64,000 bases of DNA from Marisa cornuarietis (taxonomy: Eukaryota; Mollusca; Gastropoda; Architaenioglossa; Ampullariidae): the NCBI GenBank assembly GCA_004794655.1, contig SMMW01000046.1:1958001-2022000 (forward strand), written 5' to 3'. Under the pieces are notes generated by a model. The model was not told the origin of the DNA. It worked only from the letters and a program-made list of their open reading frames with translations, and did not search any database. Positions 49,458 to 59,844 of the stretch are shown here, piece by piece. A program made the position numbers and the translations under genes. How positions within the stretch are numbered: the stretch's first letter is position 1; every line of letters begins with the position of its first letter.

Positions 49458-51864
49458 GGGGGGGGAGACAATAAGCAGGTTGACAATGCAATCGTTTTTC
49501 TACAAAAGTTGTAGTGATGTTCGCAGGTGGTACTTAGTGACCCTTACCTTGTGATTGGTTTGATGTTCCAGCAATGCTGACTGTGGCTGGCTACTTCAAA
49601 CTAACACCTACCACTACGTTGTTCACGTGACTTTCACGTTTGTTAGCACAGAGTCTAGCAGCAACTGCCGCTATGACTACATTGAAATCCTTGACGGTAC
49701 GTGACATGATTTCTGCTCACGTTTGTCTTGTTATGTTTATCAAACCTTTTAAAAACACATCTAGCTATTCACTTTTAACAATTAATTGTGCCACTGTGAT
49801 TTGCTGTGACATAATCTTTAATTACTGCTGTATGTATGCCTTTTGTGGATCTGGAGACTTTGGATTGGTCGATGATGATGATGCGCTCATCTTTATGCTG
49901 ATTCCTGGGGTCTGTTCAGAGAGAAGTCTTTTCACAAACCTCCCTAATTAACACACGTGTAGCACAGGCTGCAGCTTGATTTCTCTCTGGAAACAGACAA
50001 AACCAAATATATATATATATATATTGACCAGGGTATTTGGCTTACCCCTTATCTGTGAACTCCGTCTTAAACTTCAATCAGCCAAACATGAAAACATCGC
50101 GAGCCACAAAGGTAAACAACTGCAGTCATTTATGTTGAAGCAGCAGACGTCTTCTCTCACCTGTGTCAGCAACACTGCAGCAGCTCATTTATTCTTTGTA
50201 GAGAGAACCTTGTCTATATTGTAGTTAGTCTGTAGACTGTCTGCTGACCCCATAGACTCCATTTTTGTCTTGTTCTTGACGTGTTCATGGTCTGTCAACA
50301 GGGTCTAGTGAATACGCTGACAGTCTGGGCAAACTGTGTGGGTCTACAGCTCGAGACTTTTACAGCTCGGGGCAGTCTGTCTACATCAAGTTCCACAGTG
50401 ATGGAAGTTCATCGGGAGGTGGCTTCCGCCTGACCTACCAGGCCGTTGCTAGCTGGGATGTGCCCAAAACAGGTAAAAATGATGTCCTTACAGGTAGCAT
50501 TCAGTATTCCAATCGACTTACTGAGCGACTTCAACAAGAGATCTGTGCAAACCTATGTAACTGCTCTACAGAATCAAGTTAGTATTGTGAAATATTCTTA
50601 TAACCCGAAATAGCCTGCAAGCTTTTTTCATCTTTGGTTATTATTTTTGTAAGGTGTTATTTGTTTGTTTGTTTGTTTGTTTGCTTGCTTGTTTTGTATT
50701 TTGTCACGGTGTAGGACGGACACGCGATCTCAAGGTACGACAGGTCGCGCGGTCTCCAGAAATTTTGCGGGTTGATGTCTTGGGGACTGACCTCGGTACC
50801 TGTCGGACCGTTCCTAGTTATAGATTTTTTTAAAGATAATTCATTCAACCCATACATTTTAAGAAATATGAAAGTTTTTCCTATAAAACGGCTTCTTTTT
50901 AATCTCATCACTACTTTACCGTAAACACTAATTACATTGCCATATCGTTCCAGATTGTATTTTAACCAAGAGTTTGTGTGATGATTATTTTAATTGTAAT
51001 TGGATCTCGTCAAACAAACATTTGCGTATACGTCGATTCCTCGTTACCATGCTGCTGTCGTCGTTGAATATATTTCAGATTCTAGTATAACACCTAATGT
51101 GTGTATATTACTATCTCTACGACATTAATGTCACCATTGGATTTTGCACAGGTTCAGTCAGCGCTGCTGTTGTTGCTGGGGCCGTAGTTGGCAGTATTGT
51201 CTTTCTCGTCGCTGTCGTCGTGGTCATAGTGTCATTCAGACGACATCGACTACAACAGTCGACAAGAAATGGCCCTAGAAACACCACCAACAACCAGTAC
51301 ATCACATATTTCTATCCTAGCAACGGTTCTGCTCCAAACGTCAGTCTGCCCTCAGTCGGTTCCGGTCCACCGCATGTCATTTCCGGCACCCCCCATGTCC
51401 CTCCCTCTGTAGTCCCTCCTCTCTCATCAGCCCCTCCTCCTTATCACCTTGTCTGCCAGTCCACGGGTGCGAGCTACCCTGGTACAATTGTTAATGGTGG
51501 GCACACTCTGAGCAGTCCGCTGCCACAAAACTCCCAGCAACCGATGACAGGAATGCCATCATCTGCTGGACCATCCGCTAATCAGGTAATTGTTTTCTAC
51601 GGGTATCTTTCACCTTCAGAAAACTCGCAAAGGGATAATTTTTGGTCTATAACTGTAACAGGTTGGAACATACTTCAATGAGATACTGTTCTAATTGCTC
51701 AATTCTAGAAAATAGAAAAAAAAACTTGCTAAATGCTCACACACAAAATCTCCTACGTAGTATTCTACAAGTAAGTAAATTATCAATTAGAAATTAACAG
51801 AGCATTCTACTCCATCATTTTTCAGGGTAAAAATGGTCAGGAGAATCCGTCTTGCAGATTGTAG
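38588..51864 (+). CDS. Gene C: five-CUB single-pass membrane receptor with PPPY tail
   Basis: Predicted 18 coding exons, 819 residues: 38588-38645, 39987-40080, 40907-41055, 41421-41579, 41807-41891, 42324-42436, 43546-43716, 44190-44274, 44634-44755, 46540-46710, 47158-47248, 47465-47589, 47754-47927, 48724-48817, 49572-49696, 50302-50472, 51152-51585, 51826-51864. Order: signal peptide MGSPTLCLIAWTIAVGVLTG, CUB domains at about residues 20-153, 154-276, 277-402, 403-532 and 533-662, membrane helix near 668-690 (AGAVVGSIVFLVAVVVVIV), basic RRHR, a Pro/Ser-rich tail with SAPPPYHLVCQ near 755-765, and last exon GKNGQENPSCRL. Exon 2 could also start at 39975 in frame; 39987 matches gene B. Exon 1, intron 1 and CUB 1 resemble gene B; CUB 4-5 and the tail resemble gene D. 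All donors are GT. No transcript evidence. Confidence 0.87.
39987..41579 (+). other. Gene C CUB domain 1 (divergent N-terminal CUB)
   Basis: Exons 39987-40080, 40907-41055 and 41421-41579. Reads CQCAGSTRPTQLV, TSCEWIIRS, DNGSCVDNLTVYDG, LLSTCS, SSGSDVLVSFTAG. The middle exon has the tripeptide unit NTSDTS in two tandem copies where gene B has one, with added N-glycosylation sequons. Confidence 0.82.
40081..40906 (+). other. Gene C intron 2, nothing recognised
   Basis: 0.8 kb between the first two CUB 1 exons. Contains an open minus-strand frame (40631-40401) with Ser/Thr repeats but no recognisable domain. Confidence 0.4.
41807..43716 (+). other. Gene C CUB domain 2 (degenerate)
   Basis: Exons 41807-41891, 42324-42436 and 43546-43716. 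Reads CSPQLLVHVG, YLEYKANATSTYL, NTHCSWLFQTSS, then TTGFIEVFD lacking the usual C.YDY, and EKLGGLP in place of LCG. Third and fourth cysteines are both missing, a paired loss of the second disulfide. The middle exon is 12 bp shorter than its relatives. FHSD is YSIR, so the calcium residues are lost. Confidence 0.82.
44190..46710 (+). other. Gene C CUB domain 3
   Basis: Exons 44190-44274, 44634-44755 and 46540-46710. Reads YFKYPPHQTNYP, NTNCAWNIRSDYGYVIHVT, DCSFDNVQVYDG, LGVLCQG, LYSSGQSLLVQFHSDQ. The intron 44756-46539 contains a 795-bp inverted-repeat element. Confidence 0.85.
44800..45594. mobile_element. Non-autonomous TA-flanked inverted-repeat element (Tc1/mariner or pogo type)
   Basis: The left end CAGTGATACATCGAGTTACG and the right end, read inward as CTGTGATACCTCGAGTTACG, are inverted repeats, each flanked by TA (44798-44799 and 45595-45596). 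Subterminal motifs GCTCGTAACT and GCTCGTAGCTCG recur. No transposase frame is present in 795 bp. TA duplication and the CAGT-like ends suggest the pogo/Tigger branch; this is inference. Confidence 0.75.
47158..47927 (+). other. Gene C CUB domain 4
   Basis: Exons 47158-47248, 47465-47589 and 47754-47927. Reads VCLRRFLTKTVTYN, YLVYPSNSSLYP, NVDCEWLLQTTG, SCSSDYVQVFDG, SLGKVCDL, DFYSSGQSMVIKFHSDGS. The linker and last exons are closest to gene D CUB 1. Introns are only about 165-220 bp. Confidence 0.87.
48431..48705. repeat. 35-bp minisatellite just upstream of a CUB exon
   Basis: Seven full units start at 48431, 48466, 48501, 48536, 48571, 48606 and 48641 (unit begins TATCAACACCAGTTTGTACA) with a partial eighth, ending about 20 bp before the acceptor of exon 48724. 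All three frames are open through it. Gene D has a single related unit in the same place (about 57965-57995). Confidence 0.95.
48724..50472 (+). other. Gene C CUB domain 5
   Basis: Exons 48724-48817, 49572-49696 and 50302-50472. Reads VCSPNAQAETAWIS, LQYPADYLNYP, NADCGWLLQTNTYHYVVHVT, NCRYDYIEILDG, SLGKLCGS, DFYSSGQSVYIKFHSDGS. All four cysteines and the calcium-type acidic residues are present. Nearly the same as gene D CUB 2. Confidence 0.88.
51152..51864 (+). other. Gene C membrane and cytoplasmic exons
   Basis: Exon 51152-51585 has the helix, RRHR, a Pro-rich stretch (GPPHVISGTPHVPPSVVPP) and PPPY; exon 51826-51864 ends CRL and TAG at 51862. Phase 0 at the junction. Confidence 0.87.
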
Positions 51865-52502
51865 CAGGCAACCAGCCATCGACTGTAATGGTCACAGTCA
51901 AGGGTCCGGCAAAATGTTTTCCTTAATTAAAAATAGTCTGCTGACGTCAGCAGTTACATTTTATGTCGACTGACGTAATCAGCTGATCAAAGTTCCTGCT
52001 GACGTCAAGTTGCCTTACTGACGTCAAAAAGATTTGACAGAGAGATGACGCAAATCAAGGCAATCAATCATGTTGAGACTTTCACTCACACGAGACTTTC
52101 ACTCACACGAGACTTACACGAGACTTTCCCTCACACTAGCTAACAGAATGAAACATCTCACTCGCAATCACTAGTTCAGTTATTCAAGTAATCAGTACAC
52201 TTTATAATCCGTCTAAATTGACCTGCAAGTCAAAAACAAGTCAGCTGACAGTAGAGGCATGGTTATGTATAATGTAACATTTTATTGTTAATGTCAAAAC
52301 ATTGTGACTTTAGAAACTTACTTATTACATTTATTACATGACGAAGATTTTCTACGCAACTGAAAGTAAAAATATTATGCAAAATAATCCTCTTTATTTA
52401 GATATTTATACATATGATAACACATCCAAGCCCGCTGTATACGGCTATGTTATGATAAGCTATCATTTTCTAAACATAAGTGGAAATGTAGCTTTGTGTT
52501 TG

Positions 52503-52519
52503 ATGACGACGACGACGAC

Positions 52520-52598
<79 letters not shown>
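52503..52598. repeat. (GAC)n(GAT)n trinucleotide tract
   Basis: About 30 consecutive triplets, giving a false poly-Met frame. A short remnant of the same kind occurs after gene D near 62211-62230. Confidence 0.95.
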
Positions 52599-52599
<1 letters not shown>

Positions 52600-52937
52600 C
52601 ATGCAAACAATGTCATCAGAAGGAGGCATTAGGTAGTGACGTAGTTAAGTAGCGCATTCATTCCATGCAGGACAGCGCCCACATATAGCGCCAACCACAC
52701 CCCGCAGGCCACATATCAAAATCTATTCCAGCAGACAGACACAGCGACCCATAACAATGCAGTCGTCAAGCAGCACATCCCACAGACGACACAAGAACGG
52801 GAATAAGCCTCAACACGAATAAAAGTTCACGTATCAACAAAGGTTGAGAGGAACTGAAGTCTGATATACCCTCGACTGATAGAAAGCCACCCAGACAGAA
52901 AAGGCACCACATTCCTGAGACTCAGTGGCAAGCACGT

Positions 52938-52977
<40 letters not shown>

Positions 52978-53693
52978 GCACGCACGCACGCACACAGACC
53001 CCTAGTACTTTGCAAAGATGACGTCAGAGGAGACAAAGACCGGCAGAGGGCAGCGCCCTCCAGTGGGATAGACCAAGAGAAAACTCTCTCAATAATAGTT
53101 TACCTTATTGTAAGACAAGCTACAACGAACTCCGTCACAGTGATAACGAGACTTTGAAAACGTGTTTGATGTATGTTTGATATTTGTACAGTGCATAGTA
53201 AGGAGAGTTACTAATCAAGCTCCTCTAGTCATTGTCACAAAGCTTTTCGAGATGAAGTGAGATCTAGACTGTTATCCTGACCCCTGTAGAATATGCTGTA
53301 ACCAAAGAGTAGTATACACCAAAATGCTCTCTTTACTTGTTTGTTGGTTTGTTTGTTTCTATTCGTATTTAAATTTGTGCTTACAGAGATAGTTAAATAG
53401 TAAGGGCAGGGAGCTATTTGAATTTTTTGGGTTTGAAATCATGTGCCTAGATCAGAATTTATGTATCTGAGCGGCCATTCCTGTCCTATTCTTAAGTCGT
53501 GTTTAGCTGTTGGCATAATTCTTGCTGCACTCTGTAAGTTCTCTAGAATTGTATTTCGACGTCTTTATGTTGCACGGAGATACAATCTGTGATTTAGTAA
53601 CAATATTTATCAGCTCCCAATATTGAAATGTCTGTTTCTTTTTCATCTTTTGCATCGCAAAATTGCAAATTATTTAGGATAATGCACATTTTA

Positions 53694-53699
53694 AATAAA
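53694..53699 (+). terminator. Polyadenylation signal AATAAA, gene C
   Basis: Lies in a block shared with the gene D flank (TGATTCGATT follows in both), but the gene D copy near 62925 lacks AATAAA. Confidence 0.6.
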
Positions 53700-53715
53700 G
53701 TACCTTGCCTGCTCA

Positions 53716-53829
53716 AATAATTGATTCGATTGACTCGTTGGTTTATTAATTAATTCGATTGTTTTTATCGTTTGCCATCAGTTCTCAATGCACCAGGAAA
53801 AAATAACTTTTGGTGGGCATAATGTGTGA

Positions 53830-53875
<46 letters not shown>

Positions 53876-54704
53876 TTTGCACTATCTTCTTCCTTTCCCC
53901 CAAAAGACACGCATGCACATTGCAGACACATGTGCATCGTCTAAGGAACTGAATAATTGTTGATTAACCTTAAATAGACACAAGAAGCTCGCATTGTCAA
54001 TGTGTTTTTATGTATAAGGCCTGATTGGGTGGGTGGGGGCAGACGATACAACAAGATCAAAACTTTACTGTTAAAGTAGTAGAAACTGTACATGAAATTC
54101 CCTTGTGTGTAGAAAAGCTTACTGCTCTGTGTTCGAAAAAACAAAACAAGTAAACCAACATTCAACCATATGACAAAGATGTCGAAGTGTCAGCAAGCGG
54201 CATACCCCGTGCCAAATGTAAGAGCTACATATTAAGTGGAATAGTTCGATTCTTCTTGTAACAAATCATCATCCTCAGTATCAGTAGTGCTATTAGATTA
54301 ATTTCACATTGTTGTGTAGCACGCTTACCTACAAACGAATTGTTTTTCGTGGTTTACATCACGTGCTGGACGGAATTTAGTCATGCACAGCTCATAAGAC
54401 TTTCCAAGTTGAAAGTAAGTGTATGTGTTCTACAGGGTTTTGTCTCCTGATCCAACCTCACTTTTCTGAGCAGCTGCAAAAGTCTGGGAAAGCAGGTTAA
54501 AGTTTGTTTGATTTTTAATTTGTGTTTGTCTGCTCAGGGCTGAGTGATCTTCCCGTTGAAGTGTTGCAAAGTGGTAAGAATAATCTTTTGAAGTACAACA
54601 TTCTGATGAAAGGAAAAACAACAACCAATGTGGGCCTGAATGTCGAAATGTTGTATAACAATGATATAGAAGTCACCGAGCAAACAGTCATTGACTAGAA
54701 ACCA
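53716..54704. other. Intergenic between genes C and D, nothing recognised
   Basis: Contains a (GT)n run at 53832-53872 and scattered short frames only. No gene or clear transposon was identified. Confidence 0.4.
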
Positions 54705-55052
54705 CTTTGGTGGAGAACCTTGTCATGGTGCCAACGAGTCTGTGACAAGTTACAGTCATATCAACAGGTCAGCCTCACGAGACACATTCCAGTGATTCTC
54801 ACATTACTCAACTACCACTGTGACGCAGGTTAGGACAGGGAGATAACCGGGTATTGAGACATCCAGAGGACGGGTGGTGCACTGGTGATAACCCCCCCCC
54901 GTCTGTCGTCTTTATCAGTGTCAACGTCAGTCTTGTGAAATCGCTGAGCGCTCAGCCCGGTGTTGTACTCGTGTTGACCGGCTTGGGGTTAAACCCTCAA
55001 TGCCCCACATTAAAGAAAAGCCTCGAGCAACCAAAAGCTGACAGACGGTACA
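54705..55052 (+). promoter_or_regulatory. Upstream block and 5' leader of gene D
   Basis: Shares CAGCCTCACGA.ACATTCCAGTGATTC, the GGACAGGGAGATAACCG and GACGGGTGG blocks, and CGGCTTGGGGTTAAACCCTC with B and C, but is shorter, with a C9 run at 54892-54900 and the middle portion missing. Confidence 0.5.
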
Positions 55053-55394
55053 ATGGAAGGTCGAAAAATGTGTTTGATCGCTTGGACGATTGTAATAGTT
55101 GTGCTCACAGGTAAGTAGCTAGAAGTAAATGTATTAACTGGAAGTGAACTTCCTGTTGGATGGTAGGTTGCAATAAATGTATAAAAATAATAAATGAAGA
55201 AAACAGTCAAGTATTTTTTAAGTTATTTATTCAATCAACGAAGCAATTTCTAGTATACACTGTAAGCTAGATTATTACATAATCACAGGTAAAAAGCACT
55301 GATAGTGTTTCTAAGTAGGCGCATAACAACATTAGGACAGATACCTGGCACAAGCCGTGTTCTTCCTACTGATAATGACTGTCCCACATATACA

Positions 55395-55445
<51 letters not shown>

Positions 55446-57107
55446 GTGTGCGTGAGAGAGAGAGAGAGAGAGAGAGAAGAAACTAAAATTAATCTCTTTC
55501 TGTATGCAGACAGGTATACACCTATGTATTTATTTGTACCTATGTTGATTAATGGAAGGGGAACACGAGATCAACAAATTATCTAATCTTTGTGTATGTG
55601 TGTATTTTGTATGTGCGTCCATGAATATATGTTTGTAAGTGTGTAGGAAGTATCTTTAAATCTGCTTATATATGTATATATGTGTATATGTGTATGGGTA
55701 GCTACACGTCCGTTCACATTGTGTGTGTGTTGTAGTCTATGTACCAGTGTTCTGAACGTCTACCTACTGTTCATATTCTTTTACTGTACAGTGTCCTTGG
55801 CTCTCGTAATCTTGGTAAAAGCCTGGCTTATCTATCAAAGCTCACTCAAACTTCCTCTTCTGATAGCGTGTAGCCTTCTGGTAACTCCCTGTTACCCAGG
55901 GGCATTGAATACTCTAGTGATGGAAAGACTATTGTCTGTGCTCTAATATTTATTGAATATAGTGTCATCACTCAATTAATCTTTTGACTTCGAACAGAGA
56001 TAAGATTGTGTCATCTTATAAAATGGCAAAGCTACCTTCACATTGTATGTTACAGTTGACGTGTGCTTAAGTCAAGTTTTGACTAAAACAGTGACTTATA
56101 ACGAACAGTCTCTGGTGTACCCTTCCATCACCTCCTACTATGACAAGTAAGGCACTCTCTCGTTAATCTTTTGGCCATCAGAACTTTTGTGTACACGTAT
56201 ACTAGCACAGTGATTATTTACATTTATCAGCCTCATATCAGTCTCCACTATTAAAACACAGAAAGTTTATATCAAAACTTATGGGAAATACATTTGGGAT
56301 GTCAGGTGACGTGGCGTTATTTTTAGCGATGTGACTGTCAATGGAGCCTTCAAGCTATTGGCCTTGGGGGAGGTTGTGCACGTGACTTACACGTTTGTCG
56401 ACAAGGAAAATAAGGACGATTGTTCCTTCTCTGTGCATAGACTGGATTAAGAATCTTTAACCGAGAAAGTCCATCAAACCGCCCAGTTACCTGCGCTCCC
56501 CGATGGTGTATGACTTGAAATTCAATGGGAGTTGATCTCTAAGAGTAGGGAAAATAACATCTCGTGCTAAGCTCAGATAATTTACTTGCACGAAATTGCC
56601 TGACAGACTTCTAAATAATACTTGATAAAACCCAAAATCTATCCCTACTGCTTCTAATATTATATTGTTTTTTGCTTATCGAATCAGTTGTACATAAGCG
56701 AGATATATCTTGTCAATGGACCAGTTCACAGATTTGTCAGGACATGGCGTTGAGGTTTACAATATTTGTTGAAATAGTATTTATTTTCTTTGTGTTGTAC
56801 CCTACATTTCTCTTGCAAATAGATTTCTATGCGTCAGTTTTGCACGTCTACTGATTGAAGCAGGTTTCCTAGCAATGCTTCCATATTTTTACAAAAGTTT
56901 TGTTAACATTCGCAAGTGATATTTAGTGACCCTTGTCTAGTGATTGCTTTGATTTTTCAGCAACGTCGACTGCGGCTGGCTGCTTCAAACTGACACCTAC
57001 GACTTTGTTGTGCACGTGACTTTCACGTTTGTCAACATCGAAGAACACGACTATTGTTCCTATGACTACGTGCAGGTTTTTAACGGTAAGATAATAATAA
57101 TAATAAT

Positions 57108-57138
<31 letters not shown>

Positions 57139-59801
57139 TCAAGATAGTTAATATGCTACATTTAACATACGCTTATCACACTCTTGTTTCTTACCGACAT
57201 TCTAAGGGTTGATACTATTTTTACCTGAGAACAGGTGTACAGTAACACCTGTCTGTGTTTAGGGTCCAGCGCCAGTGACGTCAGCCTCGGGAAGCTGTGC
57301 GGGTCTTCACTGGGGGACTTCTACAGCTCCGGGCAGTCCATGTACATCAAGTTTCACAGCGATGGCAGTCAAACAAGAAGAGGATTCAGACTGATCTACC
57401 AGGCGATTAATCGTTGGAATATTCCCACAACAACAGGTAAATTTTCAAATTCCCAACTATGCAATTTCACCAGAGCCATGCCAGTCCTGCAGCTGTACCT
57501 GGTCTAGTAGAAGATGGTGTACAAAGACCTCGCCGTGGCATTGTTACTTAGGTGTCAGCTTAAGATGACAACGAATTCAAGGAACCAAAGAAAAGATTAT
57601 TACCATCACAGAGAACAACGCACTTCATGGGTACTGCTGTTGAGAACCAACTGTGTCACTTCCACTCTTTTCATTCCACATTTAGAACAGGGAATTAAAG
57701 TATCCAAAGTTCATGGGGCTTTTTTTCTTCTTCAAACATCAAATGATGTAGAAATAAAAGCTTATGTTGCTGTCAGTCCAGATTGTAGCTTTAAGCTGTT
57801 GTGTCTTAAATAATTGTGTTGCGGAATAAATTAAAGACAAGAATACAATATTTATTTCTTTGAATATTTCTCACCCAGTGAGTCAATAACCCTCTGGTAC
57901 TCTTATCGTTCGGTTGTTTCCTTTTTTCTTTAAAATACTTCTAGACCCCATCACAAAGATACTGCATGGCGTCAGCGCCATTTTGTACCCAAGACGAGGT
58001 TTGTCCTCTGTTACAGCGAGTGTTTGCTCACCCAACACTCAGCCACTGACCGCACTGATCTCCACTGAACAAAGTCTGCAGTACCCTGCTAACTACTTAA
58101 ACTACCCAGAGTAAGATTTGGCCTTTTTATATGTCAGTGTATAAAGCTGCCTCAGTACAGAAATAAGTATATTAATGTAATGTCTATATTAATGGTAATT
58201 CTACATTTCTATCAATTTGCTTCAATTTTATTCTAAGCATGACCATCAAAGCTTTTTTAAGGGAAGTGAGTTACTTCTCTTTGCACAGATTGGATTAACA
58301 ATCTTTGACCCGAGAAAGTCCAGCAAGCCACCCAGTTACCTGCCCTCTCACCTCTCACACGTCGATATTTAGTGACCCTTGTCTAGTGGTTGGTTTGATT
58401 TTTCAGCTACGTCGACTGCGGCTGGCTGCTTCAGACTGACACCTACGACTACGTTGTGCACGTGACTTTCACGTTTGTTGACACAGAGTATAATTACGGT
58501 TGTCTGTATGACTACGTTGAAGTCTATGACGGTAAGCTGAGGTAAACTCTGTCCACGTATGTCTCGTTATGTTCACACAACCTGTTACAGATCATCCAAC
58601 TACTACATTAAAAAAATAAAAATCACTTCAATTAAATAAAATTATATGGATGCTCTTGTGGATCTAGAGGGTTTGTTTAAGTCGATGATGAAGTCATCAT
58701 TGTTGAGCTTATTTTTGTCACTGCCTTGGTGTCTGTCTAGAGAGAGGTCTTTGCACAAACCTCCCTAGAGGCCGCCATTGACGGTCCCAAGCCCGGATGA
58801 GAAAGGAGGAGGAGGAGGGTGGGGCGTAGGACTAGCGACACTATCCCGTAAAACCTTTTAATGCTACGGAAACAAGAACTAGTTCTTGCAGACTCGTGTT
58901 CGACTGAAATGTAGCCAAAGAAAGACAGAATATCGTTGTCACAAAGCTGAAACGTCCTTTAACACTTTTAACTCGGACAATTGTGCATTCTTACAACAAA
59001 GAACACGAAGATCGCCTTAGGCTGCCCAGGTCATAGGTCATGTATATTCCTTGTGCCGGGTGTACGACTTCACATTAGATAGGCAACAATACACAAAGCC
59101 TAGTAGATAGGACTAGACGCCGCCAATCTCACTTGAAAATAACAAAACTTGAAAATAACTACTGGGAAATGGACACAGCAAGGGGTGATAAGCTTTATTA
59201 TCGACTGAAAAATTCCGTGAAGTCTTACTGCATATATCTTTCAGCCAGACATTTAGCCTTCTAGTTCGACTACGGAGATCAGAAAGATTAATAAACCCCA
59301 CAACCCAGGTATCTAGTAACTACTGCATGATATAACAATTTTTAAAATGATAAACACCATCTACGCTCTTTCGCTTGTTCCCTATTCACTAATAAGACTA
59401 CAGCTCATAAACGTCATCGACATCAACAGTTCAGTTTCAGTTTATGTAGTGAAACACCGTGAACAGATTATTAGCTCTACTTAATGATATCACAGGTCCA
59501 CAAAACATTCGGGATCACAGCATTTCTCACACTAAAGCGACTAAGCAACCTAACATCAAGTCATCACAGGTGTAAAATCATCAGCCCAAAGCGTCCTTGG
59601 TTTGGGAATGTGGAATGGACACTGGGTAACCGTTTTAACTCGTTTGGGTGAGGAAACCTGCGTCACTCGGAGCTCGCGGCGGGACACGTCTTACTCTTAC
59701 GACGATGTGTGATCCTCGCATTCAGCCCGCAGTTCGTCCGGTCTCGCCGGTGAACACTGTGCTCACGTATTCTGGCGTATTCTTTAACCTTCCAGACACA
59801 C

Positions 59802-59844
<43 letters not shown>

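Larger units (their letters stand above)
51865..53715 (+). other. Gene C 3' untranslated region
   Basis: Alignable in blocks to sequence after gene D (61500-62950). Holds four TGACGTCA-like palindromes (51942-52026), 17-bp GAGACTTTCACTCACAC repeats (52077-52137), a (GAC)n(GAT)n tract (52503-52598) and a (CA)n tract. AATAAA at 53694 marks the probable end. Parts may be inserted repeats. Confidence 0.55.
56056..57436 (+). other. Gene D CUB domain 1 (mosaic)
   Basis: Exons 56056-56146, 56961-57085 and 57263-57436. The linker (VCLSQVLTKTVTYN, SLVYPSITSYYD) and last exon (VSLGKLCGSS, SMYIKFHSDGS) are like gene C CUB 4, while the middle exon (NVDCGWLLQTDTYDFVVHVT, YCSYDYVQVFNG) and the intron before it are like CUB 5. 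All four cysteines are present. Confidence 0.83.

Noticed and set aside
52505..52600. Poly-Met frame
   Set aside because: (GAT)n microsatellite.
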